From Lineus longissimus (lineage: Eukaryota; Nemertea; Pilidiophora; Heteronemertea; Lineidae), in contig NC_088321.1 in the NCBI RefSeq assembly GCF_910592395.1, positions 9,486,001-9,550,000 of the forward strand: DNA of 64,000 nt, in the 5' to 3' direction. The position numbers were made by a program, and so were the translations under genes. Positions 20,983 to 32,031 of this stretch are shown here, piece after piece. The notes under the pieces are model-generated. The model made no database searches, was not told the origin of the DNA, and was given only the letters and a program-made list of their open reading frames with translations. How positions within the stretch are numbered: the stretch's first letter is position 1; every line of letters starts with the position of its first letter.

Positions 20983-21526
20983 TGTTTTTGATTTCGCGCT
21001 TTAATTTTGCGACAATTCGCGCCATGTTTCATTGCGTCAAAATACGGCCGGGCGAATGCGTGACGCCAATAGTACGCGTAACGTGACGCACGCGTAACGT
21101 TCGAATCATACGAATCAGCGCATCGAATGGTGCAGTCAATCTTCATTCATCCGCATTGATACTGTAAAATTCTCTCATAAACAATCCATAAAAGTCGGGA
21201 AGTATAACCCTTCAGGTATGTCAACGTTCAACGTTATGTATTGTAAACCCATCAGTGATTCATTCAGATATTTGTAATATTAAATGTATATATTGTCTAG
21301 GCCCTACCTGAGCGTCATACATGTATGTAATCTGTCATCTGTAATTATTAATGTATTGCAAGCATGTTACTTTCATTGATTTTCATGTATGTACATGTAT
21401 AACTGGTTCTTATGTCATATATTCTGTATTTCAGAACAAATCCACAAATCCACGTATTTGAAAGTAAACGTTGTTAGAAGATGTACACTACATTGACCCG
21501 ACTTGATTTCTGCCTCATGCAAACCA
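20983..21526 (+). repeat. BEL-1 3' LTR
   Basis: 544 bp match to the 5' LTR, preceded by a purine-rich GGAGGA stretch. Confidence 0.85.
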
Positions 21527-21531
21527 ATGGT

Positions 21532-21680
21532 GCTGCTGTCAACAGGTTCACAGTGTAATTGCTTCTTTTATCAAACTTGCATTGTTTACATCTGTCTTAT
21601 TCAAGTGAACCGTACCCCCAATCTAGCAAAGGACAATACTTCCAGATAACAGTGTGGTAAAACATACATCACATGCTACA
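21532..21680 (+). repeat. T-unit LTR, 3' piece
   Basis: Continuation, after BEL-1, of the LTR that starts at 17882. It ends CATGCTACA. Confidence 0.7.
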
Positions 21681-21968
21681 ATATAAGATGTTATATGATT
21701 GGCTCACTAAGGCAAAGGAGGCGGCGCCTGCAAGCACGTGGCTCGGGAAAAACATATTTATGATACAATAAATTAATCAAAATTAATCAAAGAATGATCT
21801 TTTATAAACATTGGAAGGAAATTTATGGTACAATAAATCAATGAAAATGAATCAAAGAATGATCTTTTATAAACATTGGAAGGAAGTAGGGATAAATTAT
21901 ATTTCAGATTTACTAAGACCAGACAAAACAGTGATACCTTTTGAATCACTTGGACTAAAAGCAACCGA
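21681..21968 (+). mobile_element. T unit internal region, part 1 (split by BEL-2 and Harbinger)
   Basis: Runs from the LTR to CTAAAAGCAACCGA, where BEL-2 is inserted. The same unit continues at 31528-31562 and, beyond Harbinger, at 41247-41733. Confidence 0.7.
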
Positions 21969-22152
21969 TGTCGTGGTTTACAGTTTCTGATCGCCTAGAA
22001 ACCATCTCATGATTATCCTTATCTGTAGTCTCTGTTGCATGCCCTATATTCTATCACCTGTAAGTCACGTGTTTAGCTACAATAATCAGTGACTTTGTAG
22101 ATCCCAAACTGAATAGACGTGTTGTTCTTTCCTTCGAACCTTTACCACCACA
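21969..22152 (+). repeat. BEL-2 5' LTR
   Basis: 184 bp, TGTCGTGG...CCACCACA. Three mismatches to the 3' LTR suggest a fairly recent insertion. Confidence 0.92.
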
Positions 22153-22199
22153 TTTTGGTGCCGTGACCAGGATTTATATTGAAAGCGGTTTGAAATACG

Positions 22200-23851
22200 A
22201 TGGTGGATCTACACAGGCTAACGACAAGCCGGAGGGTCCATCGGGGCTAATTTACGAAATTCAACACGAAAGCTGAACAATTATTAAAGGATCTCCTGGA
22301 ATCGCCAGGAAACTTCAACCATTGCTGGCCGTATACGAGTCTATGAAGACGAAACTCGATTATATCAAGGGACTAGACTCGAAAATTCTGGATGCTACAG
22401 AAAACGATCATTTGGAAGAGACAATAGTTGAAGCTGACGATTACATTTTCTCACAAACGGAGAAAGTTATGAGGATCGGCGCCATTTTGGATACGCCCCC
22501 AACGCCGGTAAGCATTGACACTTCTTTCTCTACCGCTAGTTCGTCCACCCCGAAAAGGAAAGTGAAGTTACCAAATCTAAACCTGCCTGAGTTCGACGGA
22601 TCCATCCTACAATGGACACAATTCTACGATATGTTTCGTTCTACGGTTCACGAGGATACTGCCATGGACGACATTCAGAAGTTCTACTACCTCATTCGGC
22701 AACTCACGGGCGAGGCCGCCCGACTCCTTAAAGGAATGCCGCTTACTGCCGCGAATTACAAGGAGGCTCTCGAACTCTTACAAGTCCGTTACGGGAAGCC
22801 GCACAAGATAATTGCAACCCATATGAAGGGCCTGTGGGACATTGCGACGTCCCTCAGCAATGCACAGAGCCTCCGGTCCTTCTACAATACGGTAGAAATG
22901 CACATCAGAGGGCTCAAAGCCTTAGGAAAGGATGAAAGTACATACGGGGAACTTTTAACACCGATGATTCTGGAAAAATTGCCGGATGCTATTCGAATGC
23001 AAATCTTGCGAGAACATGGAGATAACGCTTAGCTTATAACGGATCTTAAAGCAGCGATTCTCAAAGAAGTTCAAGCACTCGAGGAAGGATCTACACACGT
23101 GGGAGGAGACGCCGACCCCCTGTCATCCCTTGCCGCCTTACACGTAGGCACAAAGCACATGCGCAGGAATAACGGTGCGAGACCACATCAAACGAAATTC
23201 GTCAAGAAATGTACTTTCTGCAAGGGGGAGCACAGTAGTGGATCATGTACTGTAGTGGATGATACAAAGAAACGAAAGGAAATTGTTAATCGAGACAAGT
23301 TGTGCTTCAATTGTCTCGGATCGCATCGTGTCGCCCATTGCCACTCAAAGTTTCGTTGCCGCACCTGTAAACGCAAGCACCACACCACGCTGTGTGATGG
23401 CGCCAAAGCCGAGTCTGAACAGGATCGGGAATCAAAGGATATACCAGAGACTGATGACACACATGTGAAGCTCACCCCAACATCTGGTTCAGTGCTACTT
23501 AAAACCGCATCGGTTCGGATTACATCGGATTCAGGAGTTCAGGTCAACTTGAATGTACTTCTAGACGAAGGAGCTCAACGTACGTTCATCACACAAGAGG
23601 TAGCATCCAGGTTGGATATCAAATCTTTCGATACGGAAATAATTCGGCTTAGCGCATTTGGTTCAGATAATCACAACGCTGTCTGTTCGCTGCAATCAGC
23701 AAGTGTTCAACTGAAAACGAACGAAGGGGATGTCTCAGTACGTGCGCTAATCATTCCCAAAATCAACGCCAATGAAAAGTTGTTTCCGCGATACAGTGAA
23801 ACATCATGCATACCTTCAGAATCTGAACCTAGCGCCGCAAGTGGAAGCTGA
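22200..23851 (+). pseudogene. BEL-2 gag and protease
   Basis: Gag starts at the ATG at 22200. It has a TAA after about 16 codons and a frameshift before the long open frame at 22322. The capsid-like part includes LPEFDGSILQWTQFYDMF and LLQVRYGKPHKI, typical of BEL gag. A TAG at 23030 is followed in the same frame by three Cys/His knuckles (CTFCKGEHSSGSC, CFNCLGSHRVAHC, CRTCKRKHHTTLC), then the aspartic protease motif LLDEGAQRTFI. The frame closes at 23851 because of a frameshift near 23790; pol continues in the neighbouring frame. Confidence 0.85.
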
Positions 23852-24812
23852 CTCTCCTAACATTGACATGCTACTTGGCGCTGATTTCTACTGGTCCATT
23901 ATGCACGACCACGTGGTTCGTGGGGACAGGCCAACCGCTGTTGATTCGAAATTGGGATACCTTCTCTCCAGCCCCACCCACTCTAAGATAGAGAATACGT
24001 CAGTCATGAATACCGCAGTTTTCAAAGTCCTGGCTGACACAAGCATTGATGAACAACGCCTCACTTCATTCTGGGACTTAGAATCGATCGGAGTGAGATC
24101 AGATGAACTTTCCGATGACAATGACAACGATGACTTCGAACGTCACATCGAGAAAGATGAGAGAGGATACACCGCAAGACTACCCTGGAAAGTAGACCAC
24201 CCGCCACTTCCAACTAACTATGCATCCGCAGCGAAAAACACGCGCAACATGGTTCAGAAACTGTCACCGGATATCCGTAAGGTTTACAGCCGCATATTAC
24301 AAGAACAGGAGTCACGTGGATTTATAGAACGGGTGGAGGATGATGACTGCAACAAAGGTCACTATCTCCCTCATCGCGCCGTCGAAAAGGACTCCGTCAC
24401 CACGCCCATCAGAATTGTCTATGATTGCAGTGCCACCGTGTACGACAATCCTAGCTTGAATGACTGCTTGGAAAAGGGCCCAACGAATCTGAACGACCTA
24501 ACAGGAATATTACTTCGTTTTAGGACGCACCCCGTGGCTTTCACCAGCGACATAGAGAAAGCCTTTCTCAACATCCGTCTACATCAGGAAGATCGAAATT
24601 TCACGAAATTCCTCTGGCTCGAAAACCCTGAGGACCCAGACAGCAACTTCCTTGTCTACCGCTTTAGTTCTGTTCTGTTCTGTTTGGTTTGGTCTCGAGC
24701 CCAGCACTCCTAAACACAGTGGTCCAGAAGCACTTGCGCGAAGCTAAGGATTCAGCAATTGCCGATGAATCACAAGAACATGTACGTTGATAATGTAGCA
24801 TCAGGAGGAGCT
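23772..24812 (+). pseudogene. BEL-2 reverse transcriptase, interrupted
   Basis: Carries NIDMLLGADFYWSIM, the pre-RT signature of BEL pol, then RIVYDCSATVYDNPSLNDCL, FTSDIEKAFLNIRL (first catalytic Asp) and FLWLENPEDPDSN. A frameshift falls near 24670 at the FxxSSxPFLLN region. The YVDN box (about 24780-24795) is just upstream of the insertion at 24813. Deleting the inserted element and one AGCT copy rejoins ASGG to DTTAGTDYFAESRSEM at 28223. The reverse transcriptase is not functional. Confidence 0.85.
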
Positions 24813-25321
24813 CACAGCTGTTTCAGCTAAGCCTAAACATGACATCGAAATAAACCATTCTGCCTTCTAGCCTGCTGCCCAACGATTGGTCCATGCGAAA
24901 AGCCTGTTAACCGCTATGTAAACATTGTCGCCAATACACATCTCACACATTATCGCAATACCCATTCAGCCAAAGGGTTAATGCATTGGCATCGTTCAAA
25001 CATAAGCGCGCTTCTGCACACATGCTCGAATTAGATACGACGGTTTTCATTGGCTCAAAAGTTGTGTCACATGACCATTCACCCGGCTTGAAAATTTCAT
25101 GAAATTTGGACCAAAATTAACGAAACAGTGGCGATTTCCATTTTTTTTATCAATTTTTCGACAAGTTACAGATTTCGGAATTCTTCAAGACTAGATAGCC
25201 AGGTAGGCATAATATCATATATCATAAATACCCCGGCTGTTTTACATAACTCATTTCAGTCTCGTACAGAATCGTGCGTTTATTCTGAAATTTCTCAAAC
25301 TTTGATCTGCTCAAGTTCAAA

Positions 25322-26745
25322 ATGGCCGACTTGCAGACGGAGATTGAGATGGGGTGCCAAGTTCATCGTACAACATCGAATTCCCTTGATCGTTATTTAG
25401 CAAAACGAGTTACTTCCAGTATTCATTTAAATCTTTACTTTTAAAATATATATCTATTTTATGTTAGTTTGCTGTATATTCATGCAGAAAATGCATTTGA
25501 AAAACAAATGTCTAAAAATAGTTGAGTTTTGAAGTTCGATGGTCGGGTCTATTTTGGTGAAAGGGGTACAGCATGGGTAATAGTACAATAATAAGTCATG
25601 ATCGTGCTTATAAACAAGTCATGAGTTAGCATATACCATAGTTTATGTTGAAAATATATTTACAGATGTAATTGATAAATATAGTCTTAAGAATTCGCCA
25701 AATATAGAAAAGTTCTTGGTATATTATCCACCTGTTAGCAAAATGAACTCACCCATTGACCCACATTCCAGTTTGTTGTGGTATTTTTGTACAGGGTGAT
25801 GCCAAAACAGTGCCTTTTGTTGACTGGTAAACATTCCTTCAGTTACTAAAATGCCTTTTTCTTTAATTTCAGCTGGTTGCATGGTGTGTACTGCAGATAA
25901 CTTCTCGACTTAATCCTGATCCTAAGCTGATGTGATACTTTAGTTAATTCGAGAGGCTACATGTATATAGGCCCAGTACGTCGACATCATTGATCCGGCA
26001 GTGAACAAGATAAGTGGTAAGTTAAGCGATGTTTCCCTTCATCAATGTATTCACAAACAGATGATTGAAATCATTATACTGTATTCCCGTAGGCTTTGTA
26101 TGCATGTATTCTATTCTAATAAATTACTCTTTATTTCAGGTTCAGCCTCCAAGATGTGTCACCAGAAATGCAACCGACATTATAGACAGGCGTGATTACT
26201 ACTCTGATTTTGGACTGATGGTAAGTTCCGAGGCTATTTTGATTGCAATTAAATATTATTTGAATCTACATTGAAATAAAAGTGGACATCTGTAGGATAC
26301 TTCCTTTCTTTCTCTAGATTCAACACTGGTCAGTGTCAGAATTGAATTAGAATAGAAGCTGTGTCAGTTGGAGCCACCCCCAGCCCATTTAGCCACTGCC
26401 ATTATGTTTACACTCGCCTTTACAATTCCAGGTATACTCGTCTTCAAAATGGACCTGACTAGGAATGATGATGGTGACTTCCCTCCTCAGAAAAAAGCTC
26501 GGTTGGATTCAAAAGTTGGTGCAGGCGGTCATTAGCGATATTTCGGTCGTAAACGCAAGAAGTCCAAGAAATCCACTGACAAATCAGGAAAACGTATATT
26601 CAATGTCGGCGACACGTGTTTGTTCAGATTGGACTCAAACGTTTATCTTGGAACCGTTCTTAGTCAAGTTGATGAACATCATTTCCAAATTGAGGACTAT
26701 ACAGGAACAGTGCGCACCTTCATTTGTCTGTCACTTTTATTAAAA
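25322..26745 (+). pseudogene. Exon-like segments inside the TIR element
   Basis: Possible captured gene pieces: an ATG in good context at 25322 (MADLQTEIEMG); an exon ending at 26016 before GTAAGTTAAG (QYVDIIDPAVNKIS); an 81 bp exon at 26140-26220 between TTTATTTCAG and GTAAGTTCC (VTRNATDIIDRRDYYSDFGL); and a last segment from 26432 after CAATTCCAG, with basic GRKRKKSKKSTDKSGKR and then FNVGDTCLFRLDSNVYLGTV, which looks Tudor-like. Splice phases do not all join into one open frame and a stop lies before the basic region. The gene is not recognised. Confidence 0.4.
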
Positions 26746-26944
26746 GAAAGTTAAAGTTGAAACTTCTATAGCAAGGAATATGAAGATGTGAACTTTGTAT
26801 TATTATTTTTTGAATGTATGAGTCTATTGAATGTAAATTAAATGTATATTGTGAATAATTAATAATAATAATATTGTGTACATTGAAATCATGACTTTTA
26901 ATTTTTGTGTACTGGTACTGCCTTGATATGTTGTCCTCTGTGAC

Positions 26945-27640
26945 TGTTGTCTCATCTCTCGGAATAACAAGACCCCAAGCTGGATGAGACACCTACATCC
27001 CCTGCATATAAAAGATATTATATATAGTATATTGTGAATAATTAATAATAATAATATTGTGTACATTGAAATCATGACTTTTAATTTTTGTGTACTGGTA
27101 CTGCCTTGATATGTTGTCCACTGTGACTGTTGTCTCATCTCTCGGAATAACAAGACCCCAAGCTGGATGAGACACCTACATCCCCTGCATATAAAAGATA
27201 GGTTGTGACATAATGTCCTCTGTGACTGTTGTCTCATCTCTCTTAATAACAAGGCCTCAAGCGGGATGAGACAACTACATCCCTTGCCTATGATAATAAA
27301 GGTTGTAACATATAATGTCCTCTGTGACTGTTGTCTCATCTCTCGGAATAACAAGGCCTCAAGCTGGATGAGACAACTACATCCCTTGCCTATGATAATA
27401 AAGGTTGTGACATGTCCTTGGTGACTGTTGTCTCAACTTCACTCCCGGAATTACAAGACCCCAAGCTGGATGAGACACCCGTTGTCCTGCCTATGATATC
27501 ATAGGTTGTGACATGTCGATTTTTGCAACTAACTGTCTCATGTTGGTAGGCCTACAATAGGACACATTTGTCCTGCCTATATATACTATAGGTTAAGACC
27601 TGTTCTTTGCGACTATTTGTCTCATTTGTGTACAGCAGGG
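26945..27640. repeat. Minisatellite with hairpin-forming unit
   Basis: Seven degenerate units whose GTTGTCTCAT-type start falls at about 26945, 27129, 27228, 27330, 27427, 27530 and 27615. In the better units GTTGTCTCAT is followed about 30 bases later by its complement ATGAGACAAC, so each unit can fold back. The first two units carry an extra AT-rich insert, giving a 184 bp spacing against about 100 bp for the others. Confidence 0.75.
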
Positions 27641-28222
27641 CACCAATCTTTCATACCACAACATAAGTAGTAATGGGCATGGCATTTTCAAATGGGGACC
27701 ATTCTTCACAACGAATATCGAAGTAGGCCCTTTTAAAATGCCTTTTATTTGTCTTTGCCTGAGTGCAAACCTAATCTAATCACAGCCATACAAAGCTATG
27801 TTATATGCAGAATATTAAAATGCTTTTTACAGAAGAATTGGTATCTGGGCTGAAACATAATAGAGGTGCAAACAATCATCAATATTTTTACAGAAAAACT
27901 CAATCAAAGTAATCTTTTATACACTACACAGTGCAGGCCCAAGCCTATCCAAGATGGCAGCCGGAATATAATACACAAAGCTTGGTTCAGGTCAAGTTGG
28001 TTCTAATAAACGCATGCAATCTTAATTACTACTAACACAATTAAGGGGCATACATGGGTGGATTCAGGCCTTTTATGTAATCCTTAAGCGGTTGGGGTGA
28101 GGAACTGGGTTATTTATTGGGGTAGCAATTAACACCTTCATGCCAGCACCTCCCTAAAAAGCGGCGTCTGGTGCCGTCTGATTAAACTTGCGTTTCTATT
28201 CTAGCTGAAACAGCTGTGAGCT

Positions 28223-30626
28223 GACACCACAGCCGGAACCGACTACTTCGCCGAATCGCGCTCAGAGATGAAGGCCGCCGGATTCACCCTTAGGTCATGG
28301 GCTTCAAATGACGCCGCGTTGCGCCGCATCGCCGCTCAGGATAACATGTTGCTAGAAGATGAGACAGTCCCTCTTCTCGGCATTAAATGGAATACTGCCA
28401 CGGACTCAATCGGATATAAACAGTGCAACTCGAATGAGGTCAACCTGCTGACCAAACGGGAAATCTCCAGCCGCATCTCAAGTGTTTATGATCGAATCGA
28501 AGGTCGCACCCATCAAAGAAATGACATTGCCTCGTCTCGAACTTCTCGCTGCAGTCATCGCATCCAACTTGGGAAAATATGTGTGCGATCAACTGAACAA
28601 CTTGCGCATTACAAAGAAAGTACCCTGGTCCGACAGCCAGATAGTGCTGTGCTGGTTGAAAAGCAAAAAACACTTGCCGTCATTCGTCAAAAGGCGCGTA
28701 TCCGCAATACGCAAGTTCAACTTCAACGAATATAGATACTGTCCAACAAACGAAAACCCCGCGGATTTACTCACTCGAGGGATAACTAGCAGGAAGTTAG
28801 CAAACTCTGACCTATGGTGGCATGGACCGGAATGGCTCACAGGTGGAGATTGGCCCATCAGCGAAACGTATGATAGCGCAATCTTGTTACAGCTGAATGC
28901 TGACGACGAAACAGAACCAAAGGAACTCAAACCAGTAACACCGCCGAACATTTCTGCGATCATTAACGTCAATGATTACGGAAAACTGACAAAGCTTCTC
29001 CGCGTGACCGCTTTGGTTCAACGTTTCATCTCAAACCTACAAAGCACAAAGAACCAACGTCAACTAGGCGAGTTGACGTCCAAGGAACTGACCAAAGCAG
29101 AGATACTGTGGAGTAGAGACACTCGGAGATTACATTATGACAAGGAATATCGCGCTCTCAAAACAAAGGACAAACAGATAAACCCGCTTGTTAGACAACT
29201 CTGTCTCTGTTTGGATGATAAGGAGCTCATTCGTGTAGGAGGCCGACTCCAAAACGCACCGATAGACTATGACGCAAAGTTCCCGTATCTTCTGCCCACA
29301 AAGTGCAAATTTAGTGAACTGGTCATACGTGATGCACACAAGCGCGCGCTTCACTGTGGTACTGAAACCACAATGTCATACGTACGAAACAACTATTGGA
29401 TACCTAGACTACGTATCACCGTCAGGAGCATATTACGAAAGTGCGTAGTCTGTCATCTCGTCATGGGTAAACCTTACCCTTGGCCACTCTCTGCACCGCT
29501 TCAATCATCACGTCTCAACGCGAAACACCCTTTCGAGTTGTGTGGTATAGACTTTACCGGACATATCTTCATTAAGCCAGAGACTGCTTCTCCTCAGCGA
29601 GAGAAGAAGGCCTATATATGCGTATTCACCTGTGCCATCACCAGAGCATTACATCTGGAGGTGGTACCGGATATGACCACAGAAATATTCTTACTTGCAT
29701 TTAGGAGATTTACAGCTCAAAGATCGCTCCCTTCGAAGGTGATAAGCGACAATGGCTCCACCTTCTTGTCCGCTGACAAACAAATCCAAGCAATCATGCA
29801 ATCGCAGAAACTAGAACAATTCATGGCAAACAAACGCGTTGACTGGTCTTTCATTCCGAAGAGAATGCCATGGGCTACCGGATTCGTGGAGAGAATGGTT
29901 GGAATTACCAAAAACTGTCTGAAAAAGGTGCTTGGACGCTCATTTCTGAATTTGGAAGAGTTACGAACCGTAGTAACTGAAGAACAATGTGCGCTCAATA
30001 ATCGCCCCATCACATACTGCTCATCGGATATAACAGACACTGAACCACTAACCCCGTCGCATTTCTTGCACGGACGCGTTCTCTCTGACTTACCCCGCAC
30101 GGAAATCGACATGGATGAACTCAATGATCCAACATTTGCGTTATCCCAATTGGACTGGCAAAAACGTGCTAACCGCCTCACTCTGCTGAAAAATGCTATC
30201 TGGACTCGTTGGAAAACTGAATACCTGAATGCATTACGCGAAAGACACTTGGCTAAACGTGAAGATGGCAAGGATAAGAACATTATCAAAGTTGGAGATA
30301 TCGTGTTAGTTCACGATGATCTAAAAAAGCGCATCCAGTGGAAATTAGCTCACGTAGAAAGACTGACCTATGGCAACGATGGATTAGTTCGCTCAGCGCA
30401 AATTAAAACTCAGAATGGGACAACAAATCGTCCAATCGTAAAACTGTACCCGCTTGAAGTGTCTGATGACTCTGAATCGCCAAAGTCGTCGGACGATCCG
30501 CTTGAAAATGACACTAAAGACAATGAATCTGACTCCCGCCCTTCAAGGCCCACCCGCCGCGCGGCCCTGAAGGCAAAAGACAATATCAAAGAATGGAGTA
30601 GACTACTCAGTGGACAATACTAGAAA
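28223..30626 (+). pseudogene. BEL-2 pol 3' part: RNase H, integrase, DUF5641
   Basis: Resumes pol after the insertion. 28268-28490 reads KAAGFTLRSWASND and VPLLGIKWNT, then SSVYD is joined abruptly to APIKEMTLPRLELLAAV in another frame, implying deletion of an intervening segment. The long frame to 30623 then shows RNase H (PWSDSQIVLCWLKSK, NPADLLTRG), the integrase zinc region (DAHKRALHCGTETT, CVVCHLVMGKPY), the core (LCGIDFTGHIF, VISDNGSTFLS, PWATGFVERMVG) and a DUF5641 tail (QWKLAHVERLTYGNDGLV). The integrase segment itself looks undamaged. Confidence 0.88.
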
Positions 30627-31338
30627 AGAGACATTTCAAACACAACGCAATGAACTATTTGGCAATTAATGAACTACATGTATTCAGTGCCAATACCATG
30701 TGACAATGAACAATCACAATGAACTCAAATGAACTAAATAAAAATCTCTATACGATTTCGCTATAAAATGCGAGTCAGAACTCTTCACTCATCATAGACG
30801 GTTTCATATTGGTCTATATTTTATGAAAACCGGACAATCATATTCATTTAATCATTCTATGGCTTTTTGTGTGCTTGCTCGTTTATTATGTTTATCTTCA
30901 ACATGTAAGAATTAGCTGAATCTTGTAATTTCTTTCAGCCGCTCTCAGACGAACCCGCCTATCCATGCGGTTAATGACTTGTTTTTGTTTACACAGACTT
31001 CTAGGAAACCTACCTGGAAATGGTTTATAGTAGGCTAAGATGCTGGTCTCAACTTTGACCTCGTTACCATTAGTGATGACTCATACTTATCGACTGAATT
31101 TGCATACCAGTCTAAACATCCTGGTTGGTACTTAGCTTTTTCATACTGTAAGATCTTGTCTGAGACGTTCGTTTGCTTTACGTTTCTTTAGTTTCTACTA
31201 TTTTAGACATTTTAGTACCTTTGGTTTTAGATATTTGTAACCCGCCCACTTTACTAGTTTCTCATTTCTTATGTGTTTAATTTTGCTCATGTAACTTTGA
31301 TTTTATTGGTACATACACTCATTTTGCGGCCGGGAGTA
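30627..31338 (+). other. BEL-2 3' untranslated interior
   Basis: About 0.7 kb between the end of pol and the 3' LTR. No coding frame was recognised. Confidence 0.6.
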
Positions 31339-31522
31339 TGTCGTGGTTTACAGTTTCTGATCGCCTAGAAACCATCTCATGATTATCCTTATCTGTAGTC
31401 TCTGTTGCATGCCCTATATTCTATCACCTGTAAGTCACGTGTTTAGCTATAATAATCAGTCACTTTGTAGATCCCAAACTGAATAGAGGTGTTGTTCTTT
31501 CCTTCGAACCTTTACCACCACA
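31339..31522 (+). repeat. BEL-2 3' LTR
   Basis: 184 bp copy of the 5' LTR, followed by the target duplication ACCGA at 31523-31527. Confidence 0.92.
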
Positions 31523-32031
31523 ACCGAATGGTTCAAATGGAGAGGGTTAATGGATGTTATTAGAGAGTTTAGAGATCGTCCCGTTAACGGTAACACTAAC
31601 GCAAACGCTATATTTCTGACCTGAGGTTGACCTCAGTACCGTCCCAACGATATGTGAAATCGTAGAAATAGTGCTCTCCCCATCGACCAATTTTCCATTA
31701 CTGTGGCAAAGGCCTCATTTATTTTTCTAACCTGGTGGTGAGGCCTTTAGAAGGTAGTGATTGCTCAATGATTCAATAAATTTTGTTGTCCAACTATTAC
31801 GACATGTTAAGTGCTGTAACAGTGTCACAAAAGCATTCATATTTGAGAAAGGAGCCCCCGAGTTGCGGTCAGTCCACACATTTGGAATCAAGTGGTGAGA
31901 AGCACGTGTTGACAGAGTCAATCGCACCCAGATTTTCAAACTGTTCTTTTTCGTTTATTTCCTCTTCGCCAGGATGGTCATAAGAAAAACAAAGAATGCG
32001 TCCTACAACTTTCCATTCTTTCCTTTCAGAA

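Larger units (their letters stand above)
17928..21526 (+). mobile_element. BEL-1: BEL/Pao element with large internal deletion
   Basis: LTRs at 17928-18480 and 20983-21526 are similar over their full length, begin TGTTTT and end CAAACCA. The 5 bp target duplication ATGGT lies at 17923-17927 and 21527-21531. The 2.5 kb interior keeps a gag start and the RNase H to integrase part of pol; protease and reverse transcriptase are deleted. Two in-frame TAA codons interrupt what remains. It could only have moved with enzymes supplied in trans. Confidence 0.85.
24813..28218 (+). mobile_element. 3.4-kb TIR element carrying exon-like host sequence
   Basis: Ends are perfect 17 bp inverted repeats (CACAGCTGTTTCAGCTA at 24813-24829, complement at 28202-28218). 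They are flanked by AGCT on both sides (24809-24812 and 28219-28222), a probable 4 bp target duplication; because AGCT is a palindrome the exact TIR border is ambiguous. CAC ends with 4 bp duplications occur in Chapaev/CMC transposons, but no transposase is present. The interior holds probable exons with good splice sites (26140-26220 and others) and a hairpin minisatellite (26945-27640). Confidence 0.7.
21969..31522 (+). mobile_element. BEL-2: BEL/Pao element interrupted by a TIR element
   Basis: LTRs of 184 bp at 21969-22152 and 31339-31522 differ at 3 positions by eye. The target duplication ACCGA lies at 21964-21968 and 31523-31527. TTTTGGTGCCGTGACC after the 5' LTR is the usual BEL primer site region. 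gag-pol spans 22200-30626 and is interrupted by a 3406 bp insertion (24813-28218). Other defects are a stop at 23030, an early stop and frameshift in gag, frameshifts near 23790 and 24670, and a deletion between the RT/RNase H junction segments near 28490. Confidence 0.9.

Noticed and set aside
28268-28735. 155-codon frame in BEL-2 as a separate gene
   Set aside because: Its first half is pol sequence and its second half is out of frame with the conserved RNase H read in the neighbouring frame.
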